DNA of 64,000 nt from DASPKM01 sp035628135 (GTDB lineage Bacteria > Bacteroidota > Bacteroidia > Chitinophagales > Chitinophagaceae), in assembly GCA_035628135.1 (NCBI GenBank), contig DASPKM010000013.1, positions 62,001 to 126,000 of the forward strand. The letters are read 5' to 3'. A program made the translations under genes and the position numbers. A model generated the notes under the pieces. It was not told the origin of the DNA. It did not search any database and worked only from the letters and a program-made list of their open reading frames with translations. Shown here piece after piece: positions 26,004 to 35,034 of this stretch (within the stretch, counting starts at the first letter, position 1; every line of letters begins with the position of its first letter).

Positions 26004-27018
26004 TGCGCAGGATGGAAGCCAGCTTTCCTCTCACTCTCGTAGTGCATATTGTTTCCGGGGAAATGCCTGCACCGGTCAATTTATTTTTTAATTCCTCCGG
26101 TACCAACATCACCGAGGAGCCTGCCGCTGATATAATGTTGAACAGGTTATCAAAGAACCGCTCGTCAATGCCATGCTTTTCTCCCCACGGCGGGTTGCTG
26201 ATCAATGTATATCCTTCAAAGTTCTTATAGTGATGTATGAAATCTTCCTGCCTGCATTCAATATCAACGCCGGCTAAGCGTGCATTTTGCGCTGCGATAT
26301 GGATGGCTGAAGCATCGATGTCGAAACCTATATGCTGCATGCCCTCATGCTGCAGCGCGGATTCGATAAGAATAGTGCCCGAACCACAAAAGGGATCTAT
26401 TACCGGATGACCGTGGACAGGCTTTGCAGCAAAGGCAAGGGCAGCGGCCACAGGAGGATGCAACTGGGCGCTGTAACTTTCCGTCCTCCACTGCCGTCGG
26501 TGCAGCGGTTTGTCCTGCACGCCCATTCCAAAATAAGCCTGGTCATCTTCGATGTGCACTCTTATCCTTGTCTCTCCTGCCGTCCATTTATCCTCGTGCT
26601 CATTGGAAAGAATGGTAGCGCCGGGCTTTGCGGAAAGTATCCCATTCAACAGGCTCTCAATATAATACCTGGTGAAATTCCTTTCTCCCAGAAAGCTTGC
26701 GGTTACGCGTACAGGTTGTAAACGAGGGACGGCCGGCAGCACGTGCTGGGAAAAATATTGTTCTATATGCTGCACGCTTTGTTTTGTACGGTCAACGCCG
26801 GCAACGCTGCCGAGAAACCGGTAGATATCATCGGCTGTGCGCAAGCCTGTGCACAGTTCGGTTTCAGCAACAGCAGTCCTTAGTTCAAAAAAAACAGAGC
26901 GGTGCGAGATGGCAGGTCCCTTGATATCATACTTTCCGGCAAGTTCCTCCAGGAATATTGCTTCCAACCCTAGTGCAGTCCTTACCCAATATTTATACAC
27001 TCCGGAAGAATTTTTCAT
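25987..27018 (-). CDS. THUMP-domain RNA guanine-N2-type methyltransferase (RlmL/Trm14-like)
   Basis: The 343-residue protein has an N-terminal ferredoxin-like/THUMP region (1-155) and a Rossmann core. Motif I is PVIDPFCGSGTILIESAL, motif II contains IGFDID, and the catalytic motif is SNPPWGE. The NPPW/Y type indicates amino-group methylation of guanine in tRNA or 23S rRNA. It is shorter than E. coli RlmL because the second methyltransferase domain is missing. It stands alone, convergent with the SMP-30 gene. The exact RNA target is not determined. Confidence 0.82.
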   Translation of the reverse strand: MKNSSGVYKYWVRTALGLEAIFLEELAGKYDIKGPAISHRSVFFELRTAVAETELCTGLRTADDIYRFLGSVAGVDRTKQSVQHIEQYFSQHVLPAVPRLQPVRVTASFLGERNFTRYYIESLLNGILSAKPGATILSNEHEDKWTAGETRIRVHIEDDQAYFGMGVQDKPLHRRQWRTESYSAQLHPPVAAALAFAAKPVHGHPVIDPFCGSGTILIESALQHEGMQHIGFDIDASAIHIAAQNARLAGVDIECRQEDFIHHYKNFEGYTLISNPPWGEKHGIDERFFDNLFNIISAAGSSVMLVPEELKNKLTGAGISPETICTTRVRGKLASILRITSAS

Positions 27019-27048
27019 GCAAAACTTTTAACGCATTGCAGGATACAT

Positions 27049-29628
27049 TTAATTGGAATTGATTTGCCTGGTAATAGTGGGGTCGGTAATAGCATCGTCT
27101 TCCGATAACAGCAGCGCCTTGCTGATGATGATGGAAAGCCCGTTATCGCCCTCGAAAGGAAGGAACACATTGGTGGTGTCCGGCTTGCTCCTGTCCGGTA
27201 CGATGCACAAATACTGGTCGTTCGGCTCCATTAAGATATTGGTGCTGCCAATATGGATTTTGTATGTGCGCAGCTTGCCCTGCACCACCAGGAATTTATC
27301 CCTGATGGTAGCAATACGTGCGATCTTCAGTCTCGGCAAAAGCTTTTCCAATATTATCTTTCTTGTTTTGGCCACTTCTGTCAACTCTCCAAAGGAGTAA
27401 GACTGCCAATAGTCGCGGTAAACGGGAATGCCGCCATTGTCGCGCCAGGCAGGATCGTTGCCAACGCTGGCCACACCTACAAACAGGTCTACATCGCGCA
27501 TGATCTCCGACAAAACGACCGCGGGAACGTCCAGAAGCTCTACCACCTCATTGGATGCTGTATTTAAAAATTGCACCTGGTCGGTAGCGATGTACAACCA
27601 AATGCCTGTGTCGTTCATAGCATTGTCGGCATTTACCTCATTTACCCAAAACTCGGCGCGCAAGCCGTAGTCTGGCAGGTCTATCGAAGCGGATTCATTG
27701 TTCCTGCCATCATCGTATGCGCCTAACAGTGAATACTTCCAGCCCCTCCCTTTCGCCAGTGAATTGAACTGGTGCTGCTTTAAAATATGGGCAGCCATCC
27801 TGTTGCTGTATGTACTGGTATTGATCTCGGCATCGGTAAGCAGGTACACTTCGCGGAAAGCTTGCTTCAAGGGCTGTACGATCTTATGCTCCATCATAAA
27901 CTCGCGCCATGCCCTGATGTCTTCGACAGTGCTGAACACGGGATGCCATAGCGAAAACACTGTTTGCGTGTCCGTTAATACATCGATTGCTTCAGCTTTG
28001 TTGTTCACCCATTTCCCGTCCTTAAAAAATACAGCGTTGACCTCACCGTTGCGTTCAATGTTCCAGATCAATTTTTTTGTGAGGAACGACATCAGCCCAT
28101 GCGAAAAATAAAATTCATTGAATTTGTTCGTGGGTATTTTACGGTTTGCTTTGAACATGCGGTCGATCCGGTCCCGTTGCGCAGTCAGTGTAACTTCCGC
28201 CTGCTTTACCAGCTCTTTTATTTTTTTCAATTGGTCGCTGTGCTTTTCCTTGACAGCGGCAGGGATTGATTTTTGCGGGCTGCCATCGGGTTTAAACCAC
28301 TCCTGTTCTACTTTACCAATCGAGGCTATTTGCAGTTTCAGCGTGTATCCCTCAAGATCGTATTCACGTTTTCCGTCGGCAAAGCCATTATCATCAACGG
28401 CCAGGTCTTCAATTTCATGCACCGACGTATTTTGCTTTTCCGCCGCTTCCTGCAGGTATTTCGTAATCAGGTTTTGCACATTGGTCTGCGGTATGCGAAG
28501 CTTTAACCTGGAAAGATGCCCCACTCCATCGAGCCCATTTGAATTGGCAAGGGTAAACAGGCAGGCATTACCGATCGATGGCGCGGCAGGGCCCTTGCCC
28601 GGGATCTTGCGGTAAGCACGCTCCGCAAGCGCCGCAAGGTTGTACAAGGTGGTTTTGTCTTGAAGGTGTGCGCACATCCATATTAAACCCTTGACCATAT
28701 CTGCATTGGCCGGGGATAAAAATTCGATAGTGGTATAATCCCGGTAAAGATGATGCTGCTGTTCACTGTCTTTCATTTTGGCCATCAATTCAAGCCATGC
28801 ATTCACCTGCTTATTAAATTTATCAACACCCAATACGTTAAGAATGCCCCTTGCTGCGTCCAGGCATTTTTGTGAGGGCCTGGCCCCCGAGGCCTGGCGC
28901 GACAACGCTAGGAGCTGGAACCAATAACTGCGATCATGCTCCGGCGCATTCTGAATGTCTTCGTTGGCTTGCCTTGCAAACTCATCATTGCCTGGAAAGA
29001 AAACCGGCATGACGGCATCTTTTTCATTCCCAACCTGGAACATCAGCGCGTCCAGCTTTTCCTTGACTTTTAGTTTCTCCTTCCCCAGTGCCGCTTTGTC
29101 TTCCGACAACGCGGATTGCAGGGTTGCCAGTGAGTCTTTCAGCATGGAAGTTGTTCCATGTTGTTTTATGTACTTTTCTATTAGTTTCAGGAACGAAGCC
29201 AATGGCCAGGCCATAATGCTATGGTTCCACTTGCTCGGATTGTATTTTATGAATAAATGAACGAGAGACTGAATATCCCCGTCATCCAATACCAACGCCG
29301 TTCTAAACAAGTGCCGCATGAATGCGTCGGTAATATAGGCCTGCTGCCATCTCCTGTCCACGGTATCGGGAATTTTAAAGCTTGCATAGTAATTATGGAC
29401 CTTTTGTCCCGCGGTCAGGATAAAATTAACTTTCTCCTTGTCGGACAAAGACAATACTTTTTTATTGAACACTTCAAATTCATTCGCCTTTATACCCCAA
29501 TAATTAATGGACTTGTGTTGTTTTTCGTTGTACGCTTCCTCTATGATAGCTTCGAAAGCGGTATCGCCTGCATCAGGTTTATTACCGGTGGCGGTACCCG
29601 TCTTTTTCAGAAAATCAAAAAAACCCAT
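27049..29628 (-). CDS. DUF4132-family large cytoplasmic protein
   Basis: The 859-residue protein has no signal peptide or membrane helix. The first 400 residues are mostly helical, possibly HEAT-like. A central coiled segment lies near 455-490, and the DUF4132-type C-terminal half contains RIDRMFKANRKIP, HGLMSFLTKKLIWNI, QAFREVYLLTDAE and SNRMAAHILKQHQFNSLAKGRGW. The function of this family, which includes MolR-like proteins, is not established. A co-directional small gene lies 11 bp upstream and may form a functional pair with it. Confidence 0.7.
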   Translation of the reverse strand: MGFFDFLKKTGTATGNKPDAGDTAFEAIIEEAYNEKQHKSINYWGIKANEFEVFNKKVLSLSDKEKVNFILTAGQKVHNYYASFKIPDTVDRRWQQAYITDAFMRHLFRTALVLDDGDIQSLVHLFIKYNPSKWNHSIMAWPLASFLKLIEKYIKQHGTTSMLKDSLATLQSALSEDKAALGKEKLKVKEKLDALMFQVGNEKDAVMPVFFPGNDEFARQANEDIQNAPEHDRSYWFQLLALSRQASGARPSQKCLDAARGILNVLGVDKFNKQVNAWLELMAKMKDSEQQHHLYRDYTTIEFLSPANADMVKGLIWMCAHLQDKTTLYNLAALAERAYRKIPGKGPAAPSIGNACLFTLANSNGLDGVGHLSRLKLRIPQTNVQNLITKYLQEAAEKQNTSVHEIEDLAVDDNGFADGKREYDLEGYTLKLQIASIGKVEQEWFKPDGSPQKSIPAAVKEKHSDQLKKIKELVKQAEVTLTAQRDRIDRMFKANRKIPTNKFNEFYFSHGLMSFLTKKLIWNIERNGEVNAVFFKDGKWVNNKAEAIDVLTDTQTVFSLWHPVFSTVEDIRAWREFMMEHKIVQPLKQAFREVYLLTDAEINTSTYSNRMAAHILKQHQFNSLAKGRGWKYSLLGAYDDGRNNESASIDLPDYGLRAEFWVNEVNADNAMNDTGIWLYIATDQVQFLNTASNEVVELLDVPAVVLSEIMRDVDLFVGVASVGNDPAWRDNGGIPVYRDYWQSYSFGELTEVAKTRKIILEKLLPRLKIARIATIRDKFLVVQGKLRTYKIHIGSTNILMEPNDQYLCIVPDRSKPDTTNVFLPFEGDNGLSIIISKALLLSEDDAITDPTITRQINSN

Positions 29629-29639
29629 CGTGCAATTTT

Positions 29640-30035
29640 TTATCCACCCACCAGTGGGGTCAGCTTAACGAAACTGATATCGGTATTGGAATTGATCACC
29701 ACCATTTGTTCGAGCGATTCTGACTGGATACTATCGATCAAAACAAAATAGGCGTTCTTTTTAAATGCATCCAATGCGGTAAGGAATTGTTTTTCGGGAT
29801 CGATCTTCCTACGTTCTTTTAATTTAAAGCCGTTGATGGTTTGCTCCGCATCGGTAGGCTGCACAAGCCCGCGGAAATATTCAGGTTGCTTATTATTGTA
29901 AGCCTGCACTTCGGCAGTTACCCGCGCCTTGACAATATCCCTGACCGTTACGAGCTCATTGTCAAACGAAATCGGGATTTCGTTCAGCACCTTTCCTCCA
30001 GTGGTTTCATCCTTAATGGTAATGGTAACAGACAT
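29640..30035 (-). CDS. Hypothetical 131-residue protein paired with the DUF4132 gene
   Basis: The start at 30035 (MSVTITIKDETTGG) is preferred; an ATG 13 codons earlier gives an unrelated-looking extension. The protein looks like a small alpha/beta domain: an N-terminal strand pair (SVTITIKDE, EIPISFD), then a helix with RDIVKARVTAEVQAYNN, and a C-terminal QMVVINSNTDISFVKLTPLVGG. I recognise no named family. Spacing (11 bp) and strand make it co-transcribed with the DUF4132 gene. Confidence 0.6.
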   Translation of the reverse strand: MSVTITIKDETTGGKVLNEIPISFDNELVTVRDIVKARVTAEVQAYNNKQPEYFRGLVQPTDAEQTINGFKLKERRKIDPEKQFLTALDAFKKNAYFVLIDSIQSESLEQMVVINSNTDISFVKLTPLVGG

Positions 30036-30151
30036 AATATATGGTTGTTGCTTCAAGATAGCTGCAAAATCCATTTATACAAAATTCATACGGCCTTAGT
30101 ATTTTTTTTCTTAGCTTCCGTACCCATTTTATCAATCATAAACAGTCAAAT

Positions 30152-30511
30152 ATGGACACACAAGCAATTGCCAGTCGTTTGGTGGAGCTCTGCCGCCAGG
30201 GACAATTTGAAACAGCACAAAAGGAATTGTTTGCAAAGGATGCTGTGAGCAAGGAGCCTTACGCCACTCCCAATTTCGAGCAGGAAACAAAGGGCCTGGA
30301 TGCCATTCTTGAAAAAGGAAAGAAATGGGAGGGCATGGTGCAGGAGATGCATGCAATGAACGTGTCCGATCCGCTGGTGGCTGGAAATTCTTTCGCCTGC
30401 ACTATGCGCATGGACGTTACTACCAAGGGGCAGGGCCGCATGGACATGACCGAGCTTTGCCTGTACCAGGTAAAGGATGGCAAGATTGTTTCAGAAGAAT
30501 TTTTCATGTAA
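30152..30511 (+). CDS. SnoaL/NTF2-like domain protein
   Basis: The 119-residue protein has the short SnoaL-like cone fold pattern: N-terminal helices (IASRLVELCRQGQFETAQ), then strands with the motif RMDMTELCLYQVKDGKIVSEEFFM typical of the family's last sheet. Members include isomerases, hydrolases and ligand binders, so no reaction can be assigned. It stands alone, divergent from the DUF4132 pair. Confidence 0.75.
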   Translation: MDTQAIASRLVELCRQGQFETAQKELFAKDAVSKEPYATPNFEQETKGLDAILEKGKKWEGMVQEMHAMNVSDPLVAGNSFACTMRMDVTTKGQGRMDMTELCLYQVKDGKIVSEEFFM

Positions 30512-30539
30512 TCCTTCTTCCGGCATTACCGCCCGGTAA

Positions 30540-32423
30540 TCATTCATTGTACGGGTCCATGATGTTCGTGGGGGTATGACCCTCTTTTCTCCAGAATTGG
30601 GCAGGGTTAACGCTTCCATTGAAAGGCGTGCTGTATAGGGTGATGATCTCGCCTGAGCGCGGATCGATATATTCCAGCGCTGCGCGCAGTTGCGTTTTGA
30701 GCTCCCCTTTATACAAAGGCATGCAAAACGACCAATAATAACCGGGCGGAAGTTCCACTTCGTGGTAGCTGTTGCCGCACCAACTGCTGGGAAGGTATTC
30801 GATATCTCTCCATTGCAGCTTTTTGTTCAGTGCCTGCATTTTTAAAGACAGCCGGCTATCTTGTGCCTCGAAGCGGATGGTGTCTTTTGTAGTATTAAAA
30901 ACGTACAGCGAGGCGCCTGCGAAATCCATATTCCAGCGGCAGGTATCCCGCAGGCGTATGACTATTGCAAAGTTACCGGCCCCGAAACGGTTGCGAGGGG
31001 TGATCTTCACGGGCATATTGGGAGACAGGCTCCATCCATTGTACAAAAAATCTTCGCGGGGCAGCGAGCCTGCACTGTAATAACCCCTGCTCATGTAATC
31101 GATGTCCAGCGTATCGGGCCCTGCGGTTTTTGTTGCTTCCCTCCATACATACTTTCCTTTCTTATCGATATAGCCGTACCGGTCATCTTCTTTTACTTTG
31201 AGCAAGCCATGCTGGTATCCCGCGGCATCCACTTCCTGGAATTTGGCGGGCATGATGATCTTTCCTTTCAGGTCTGCAATGCCATACAAGTTGTCCGGCA
31301 TATAATCAGGCCCGGAAGAAAAAATGAAATAATCTTTGAAGACACCGGTAGCCGGAATGAATGCGAATGAAGGCGGGACGATAAATTTTCCATTGGTATC
31401 TACCAGCCCCCATTTCTCCCCTATCCTCACGAACGCAACATTATCCCGGAACTGTTCATGTAGTACTTCATCAAAACCCTGCGTAGAAACCAATTGGCCC
31501 TTTTTATCGACGATATAATATTTCTGCCGTTCATCCTCTACAAATGCGCGGCCATTGTTAAAATCATACGCAGTCTTGTACTGTTTGTTTTGTAAGATGA
31601 TATTCCCTTTCAAGTCCATGTATCCCTGGTAGATATTGTTCGAGTCCCTAAAGCTCATCACGATCAGCCCGTCGCGGATGCCGCCGTTCAAGCAGCTATG
31701 CTCTGTGCGCGCCTTACCAACAATGTGTTTACAAGACTGGTCAAGAAATGCAGAGCTGGCTCCGTAAACCGATACATCTTCTTTGAGAATGCTGTCGACA
31801 CCAAACGTACCTTCGTCATACGATATCGCTGCATACACACCGAATGGAACAAGGAACTTTCCTGTAGCGTCTACTATGCCTACTTTATAATTGTACGGTG
31901 TGTCCGGCCTGTAGTAATCAATATGGTCCAATCCATATACAATGTAAGTACCGGGAGCACCGGGTTTAATTTCGCTGAAAGCGGTATCAACCACTAACTT
32001 GCCGGCTGCATCGATAACGCCGAACTTCCCGGAACTGGTTTTTACGATAGTCCTGCCGTTTTCAAAAGCGCCGGCGGGTATGAACGCCTTGTTGAAGGCG
32101 CGTTCGCCATCCCGGTTAATGTAAAACCATTCACCCTCGGTATTTACCATCGCATAGCCATCTTTAAATGCCAGTGCATAATCGAAGCGCGGATGAATGG
32201 CAAAATCGCCTGACGTATTGATGTAACCGAAGTATCCCTCGAGCCGCACGGCAGCGAGCCCCTCGGAAAATTCGCGTGCATTCAAAAACTTCGGCTTGAT
32301 CACCACTTCTCCCTGCGGATTTATAAAGCCGGTCTTTCCATTGTGCACGATATGCAGGAGTACGGGGTGCCGGCCGGTGCACCCGGCAAGCAATACCAGC
32401 AGGAGGCAGTAAATGGATCGCAT
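30540..32423 (-). CDS. WG-repeat lipoprotein
   Basis: The 627-residue protein has a lipoprotein signal (LLLVLLAGCTGRH). Residues about 25-430 consist of roughly ten WG-type repeats of about 35-50 residues, each with the pattern G-x-I-(D/N)-x-x-G-(K/E)-hydrophobic, for example GKTGFINPQGEVVIKPKF, GKFGVIDAAGKLVVDT and EKWGLVDTNGKFIVPPSF. The last 190 residues form a separate beta-rich domain with a short Cys-containing stretch (SWCGNSYHEVELPPG). WG-repeat proteins in Bacteroidota are mostly uncharacterised and are thought to mediate binding. Confidence 0.82.
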   Translation of the reverse strand: MRSIYCLLLVLLAGCTGRHPVLLHIVHNGKTGFINPQGEVVIKPKFLNAREFSEGLAAVRLEGYFGYINTSGDFAIHPRFDYALAFKDGYAMVNTEGEWFYINRDGERAFNKAFIPAGAFENGRTIVKTSSGKFGVIDAAGKLVVDTAFSEIKPGAPGTYIVYGLDHIDYYRPDTPYNYKVGIVDATGKFLVPFGVYAAISYDEGTFGVDSILKEDVSVYGASSAFLDQSCKHIVGKARTEHSCLNGGIRDGLIVMSFRDSNNIYQGYMDLKGNIILQNKQYKTAYDFNNGRAFVEDERQKYYIVDKKGQLVSTQGFDEVLHEQFRDNVAFVRIGEKWGLVDTNGKFIVPPSFAFIPATGVFKDYFIFSSGPDYMPDNLYGIADLKGKIIMPAKFQEVDAAGYQHGLLKVKEDDRYGYIDKKGKYVWREATKTAGPDTLDIDYMSRGYYSAGSLPREDFLYNGWSLSPNMPVKITPRNRFGAGNFAIVIRLRDTCRWNMDFAGASLYVFNTTKDTIRFEAQDSRLSLKMQALNKKLQWRDIEYLPSSWCGNSYHEVELPPGYYWSFCMPLYKGELKTQLRAALEYIDPRSGEIITLYSTPFNGSVNPAQFWRKEGHTPTNIMDPYNE

Positions 32424-32542
32424 ACAAGCGCTTTTATGTAAAGGGATGTTCTCACCTGAAAATTACACAGGGAATTTTTAATATTCTGTCAATAATCTAC
32501 CTTTCGATGGTCTTTGCTTCATTAACCATTAAAAATTAAACC

Positions 32543-32914
32543 ATGAAACAACTCGCAATTGTTTTACTGCTGTTCGGGACCTTTGCCTGCAATAATGAGC
32601 CCAGCCAGCAATCGGATTGGAAGGCGGTACAAAACCTGCAACCTCCGCGGGAAACGCCGGGAGGCCAGTTAAAAGTAACCGGCACCGTACGATTCAAGGA
32701 CTACCCTTCGCCCACCCTGCAACCAAGAGAGCCGCAAGGCATCAACCCTAAAATATTTATGCTGGACATTGTGCCGGGCGCTGATCCCAACGGGTCCAAT
32801 ACGATTAGTTTAACCTTGACCAAGACTTTAATGACTGAAGACGAACTCACCTCCGTGGAGATATACAACAAAGGCGAAAAAATCGCGGAAATGAAAATTG
32901 AGAAAGTGCATTAA
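32543..32914 (+). CDS. Small hypothetical lipoprotein
   Basis: The 123-residue protein has a lipobox ending FGTFACNNE and a beta-rich C-terminal domain with KVTGTVRFKDYPSPTL and TSVEIYNKGEKIAEMKIEK. I recognise no family. It is a single gene, divergent from the WG-repeat lipoprotein, in an otherwise short spacer. Confidence 0.6.
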   Translation: MKQLAIVLLLFGTFACNNEPSQQSDWKAVQNLQPPRETPGGQLKVTGTVRFKDYPSPTLQPREPQGINPKIFMLDIVPGADPNGSNTISLTLTKTLMTEDELTSVEIYNKGEKIAEMKIEKVH

Positions 32915-32990
32915 GGAGCGGACACTCCAGACTCAAATGATCTAATGACTCCCAAAGACGTTCGTTGGATATTGGGTTGCCAGCGCCGCC

Positions 32991-33533
32991 TTACTGCTTA
33001 TTAAAATACGGCACATCATCCCGTGAGTGCGATTCTTTTTGCTGCCAGTAGGCCAGGGTCACTACCCGCCCTTCAGGCGTTTTGAGCAACCTTCCGAAAA
33101 TAGCATTGGTGGGATTGAACATTACATCTGTTACGCCTACTGTAAATGTTTCCGGTGGAGGAGGCGGAGCAGGAGGTGCGGCCTGTTCTTCTGCCACGGC
33201 AATGGCAACGGCTGCGGGCGTTGCCGGAGTAATGCCGGGTGATTCCTTTGGAGGGGCCGGAGTTTGCGCTGATTCGTTAGTGGCGCTTGCCGCTCCAACA
33301 GATCCTTCGGGGGCAGTTGCATTTGTTGCTGGAGTAGCCGCTGGTATCGCTGCCTTTGGGGCAGCCGCTGGCGCGGCCTTGGCAGGCGGACTGGCAACTA
33401 CGACCACTGTAAACCCATTGTGCTCCAGGAGCCGCCTGAGAAAAGCCACTCTTTCGGTAGACACGTTCTTTTCCACTATGGCGCACTTAACGCCATTCAA
33501 CTCCTCGAACAAATGATTTTGATTAATCGCCAT
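32991..33533 (-). CDS. Ala/Pro-rich protein of unknown function at the end of the nuo operon
   Basis: The 180-residue protein has a small N-terminal domain (1-48, including GVKCAIVEKNVSTERVAFLR and HNGFTVVVV), a long Ala/Pro/Thr-rich linker (about 50-128), and a C-terminal domain (129-180, TFTVGVTDVMFNPTNAIFGR). There is no signal peptide or membrane helix. It starts 8 bp after the nuoN stop on the same strand, so it is probably the twelfth gene of the complex I operon. The linker suggests two tethered domains. No named family recognised. Confidence 0.65.
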   Translation of the reverse strand: MAINQNHLFEELNGVKCAIVEKNVSTERVAFLRRLLEHNGFTVVVVASPPAKAAPAAAPKAAIPAATPATNATAPEGSVGAASATNESAQTPAPPKESPGITPATPAAVAIAVAEEQAAPPAPPPPPETFTVGVTDVMFNPTNAIFGRLLKTPEGRVVTLAYWQQKESHSRDDVPYFNKQ

Positions 33534-33541
33534 GTCAACGC

Positions 33542-34951
33542 TTATAGATCGATGCTCAGTAAATAAATATAATCATAAATCCACCCAACAAATCCCGTTA
33601 CGATAATGCCGGCCCCGCACAACAGCAATGCCAGCCTGGGCTGCATGGGCACCGGCAGCTTTTCAATGGCCTGCGCATTCGCGTCCATAAAGATAGCCTT
33701 TACCACCCGCAGGTAATAATACAGGGCAATCACCATGTTGAGCGCGGCAATAATAACAAGCGCATACATACCGGCCTTTGCGCCTGCCATCAGCAAAAAG
33801 AACTTTCCGAAGAAACCCGCCGTAGGTGGAATACCGGCAAGTGAAAACAACGAGATGGCAAGGATCCACGCCAGCATGGGATTGGTTGAATACAATCCCT
33901 TATAGTCATCGATGGTTTCTTTTCCTGTTTGGGCGCTTATCAATGCCACTACGCCAAATGCGCCGAGGTTAGAAAATACATACACCAGGATGAAATAAAT
34001 AACCGATGTGCTGAACACGTCGTAGCTGCCCGTTAAGCCCACCAAAATAAAACCTCCCTGCGCAATAGAAGAAAATGCAAGGAAGCGCTTGAGGTTTTGC
34101 TGCCGCAATGCAAACAGGTTGCCCACCACCATGCTTAGTATCGCCAACAATTCGAGAATGGGATGAAAGATGTATTCCAACCTGCCAAACACCTTGTACA
34201 ACACATACAGGAACACGAAATAAATAGCGCCCTTTGAAACTACCGATAGATAAGAAGTTACCGGGACCGGCGAACCCTCGTACACATCGGCGGTCCATAA
34301 GTGAAAAGGCACCGTGGATATTTTAAAAAAGAATCCTGACAAAATCAGAATAAATGCAAACAACTGGAGGGTACTGCGGTCAAGGCCAAGGCGAATGCCC
34401 TCGAAATCGAGCGAGCCCGTTGTGCCATACAATAATGAAATACCCATTAGCAGCAGGCCTGACGAAAATGCCGCCGAGATAATGAACTTAAAAGCGGCTT
34501 CTGAAGATTGACGCTTGCCAAGGTCAAAATTCGCGATGGCTGCAAGCGGTATGGTAGACAATTCAAGTCCCAGGTAAAAGATCAGCAGGTTGTTGGCCGA
34601 GATCATGAAGAACATGCCAAGTAGAGTTGACAATAACAACATGTAAAACTCCAGCGCATGCGCATGACCTTTCAGCCAATTATAGGCCTGCAATGAAACG
34701 ATAAGCGTGGCAACGTTCAATATATTCTTCTCGAAGATCACCAGGCGGTCAGTATAAAACATCTGGCCGAACAGGCTTCCTTCGGCTTGCATGAAGAAAC
34801 CCGCGATGCAATTCACCAGCAGCAACAGGTTAACGGTGCCCAATATGCGCTCGCTTGTCCGCTCAGGGCCTAGCTTAATGAACAGCAATAGCACGATGAT
34901 GAGCACTATCGACAGCTCCTGTTGCAGCAAAGCGAAAAATTCATAATTCAT
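33542..34951 (-). CDS. nuoN: NADH-quinone oxidoreductase subunit N
   Basis: From the start at 34951 (MNYEFFALLQQ) the protein has 469 residues and about 14 membrane helices. It carries the antiporter-like core of complex I: LIFYLGLELSTIPL, KFIISAAFSSGLLLMG, FKISTVPFHLWTADVYEGSP and IPPTAGFFGKF. These loops hold the Glu and Lys residues of the proton channel. NuoN is one of three such subunits with NuoM and NuoL. An earlier in-frame start would add seven residues of weak quality. Confidence 0.94.
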   Translation of the reverse strand: MNYEFFALLQQELSIVLIIVLLLFIKLGPERTSERILGTVNLLLLVNCIAGFFMQAEGSLFGQMFYTDRLVIFEKNILNVATLIVSLQAYNWLKGHAHALEFYMLLLSTLLGMFFMISANNLLIFYLGLELSTIPLAAIANFDLGKRQSSEAAFKFIISAAFSSGLLLMGISLLYGTTGSLDFEGIRLGLDRSTLQLFAFILILSGFFFKISTVPFHLWTADVYEGSPVPVTSYLSVVSKGAIYFVFLYVLYKVFGRLEYIFHPILELLAILSMVVGNLFALRQQNLKRFLAFSSIAQGGFILVGLTGSYDVFSTSVIYFILVYVFSNLGAFGVVALISAQTGKETIDDYKGLYSTNPMLAWILAISLFSLAGIPPTAGFFGKFFLLMAGAKAGMYALVIIAALNMVIALYYYLRVVKAIFMDANAQAIEKLPVPMQPRLALLLCGAGIIVTGFVGWIYDYIYLLSIDL

Positions 34952-34970
34952 GCAGTATATTTTGATTACC

Positions 34971-35034
34971 AATTATTGATTATTAATTATTCCGTACTCT
35001 ACAATCAATAACTAATAATTAATAATCAATAATT
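34971..35034. repeat. Perfect 21-bp AT-only inverted repeat between nuoM and nuoN
   Basis: Arms 34971-34991 and 35014-35034 are exact reverse complements consisting almost entirely of A and T, with a 22-base loop. The right arm overlaps the nuoM stop codon and the left arm lies 20 bp before the nuoN start. It could form a long RNA hairpin in the nuo transcript and affect processing or translation of nuoN. It lacks the GC stem of a standard terminator. Confidence 0.8.
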
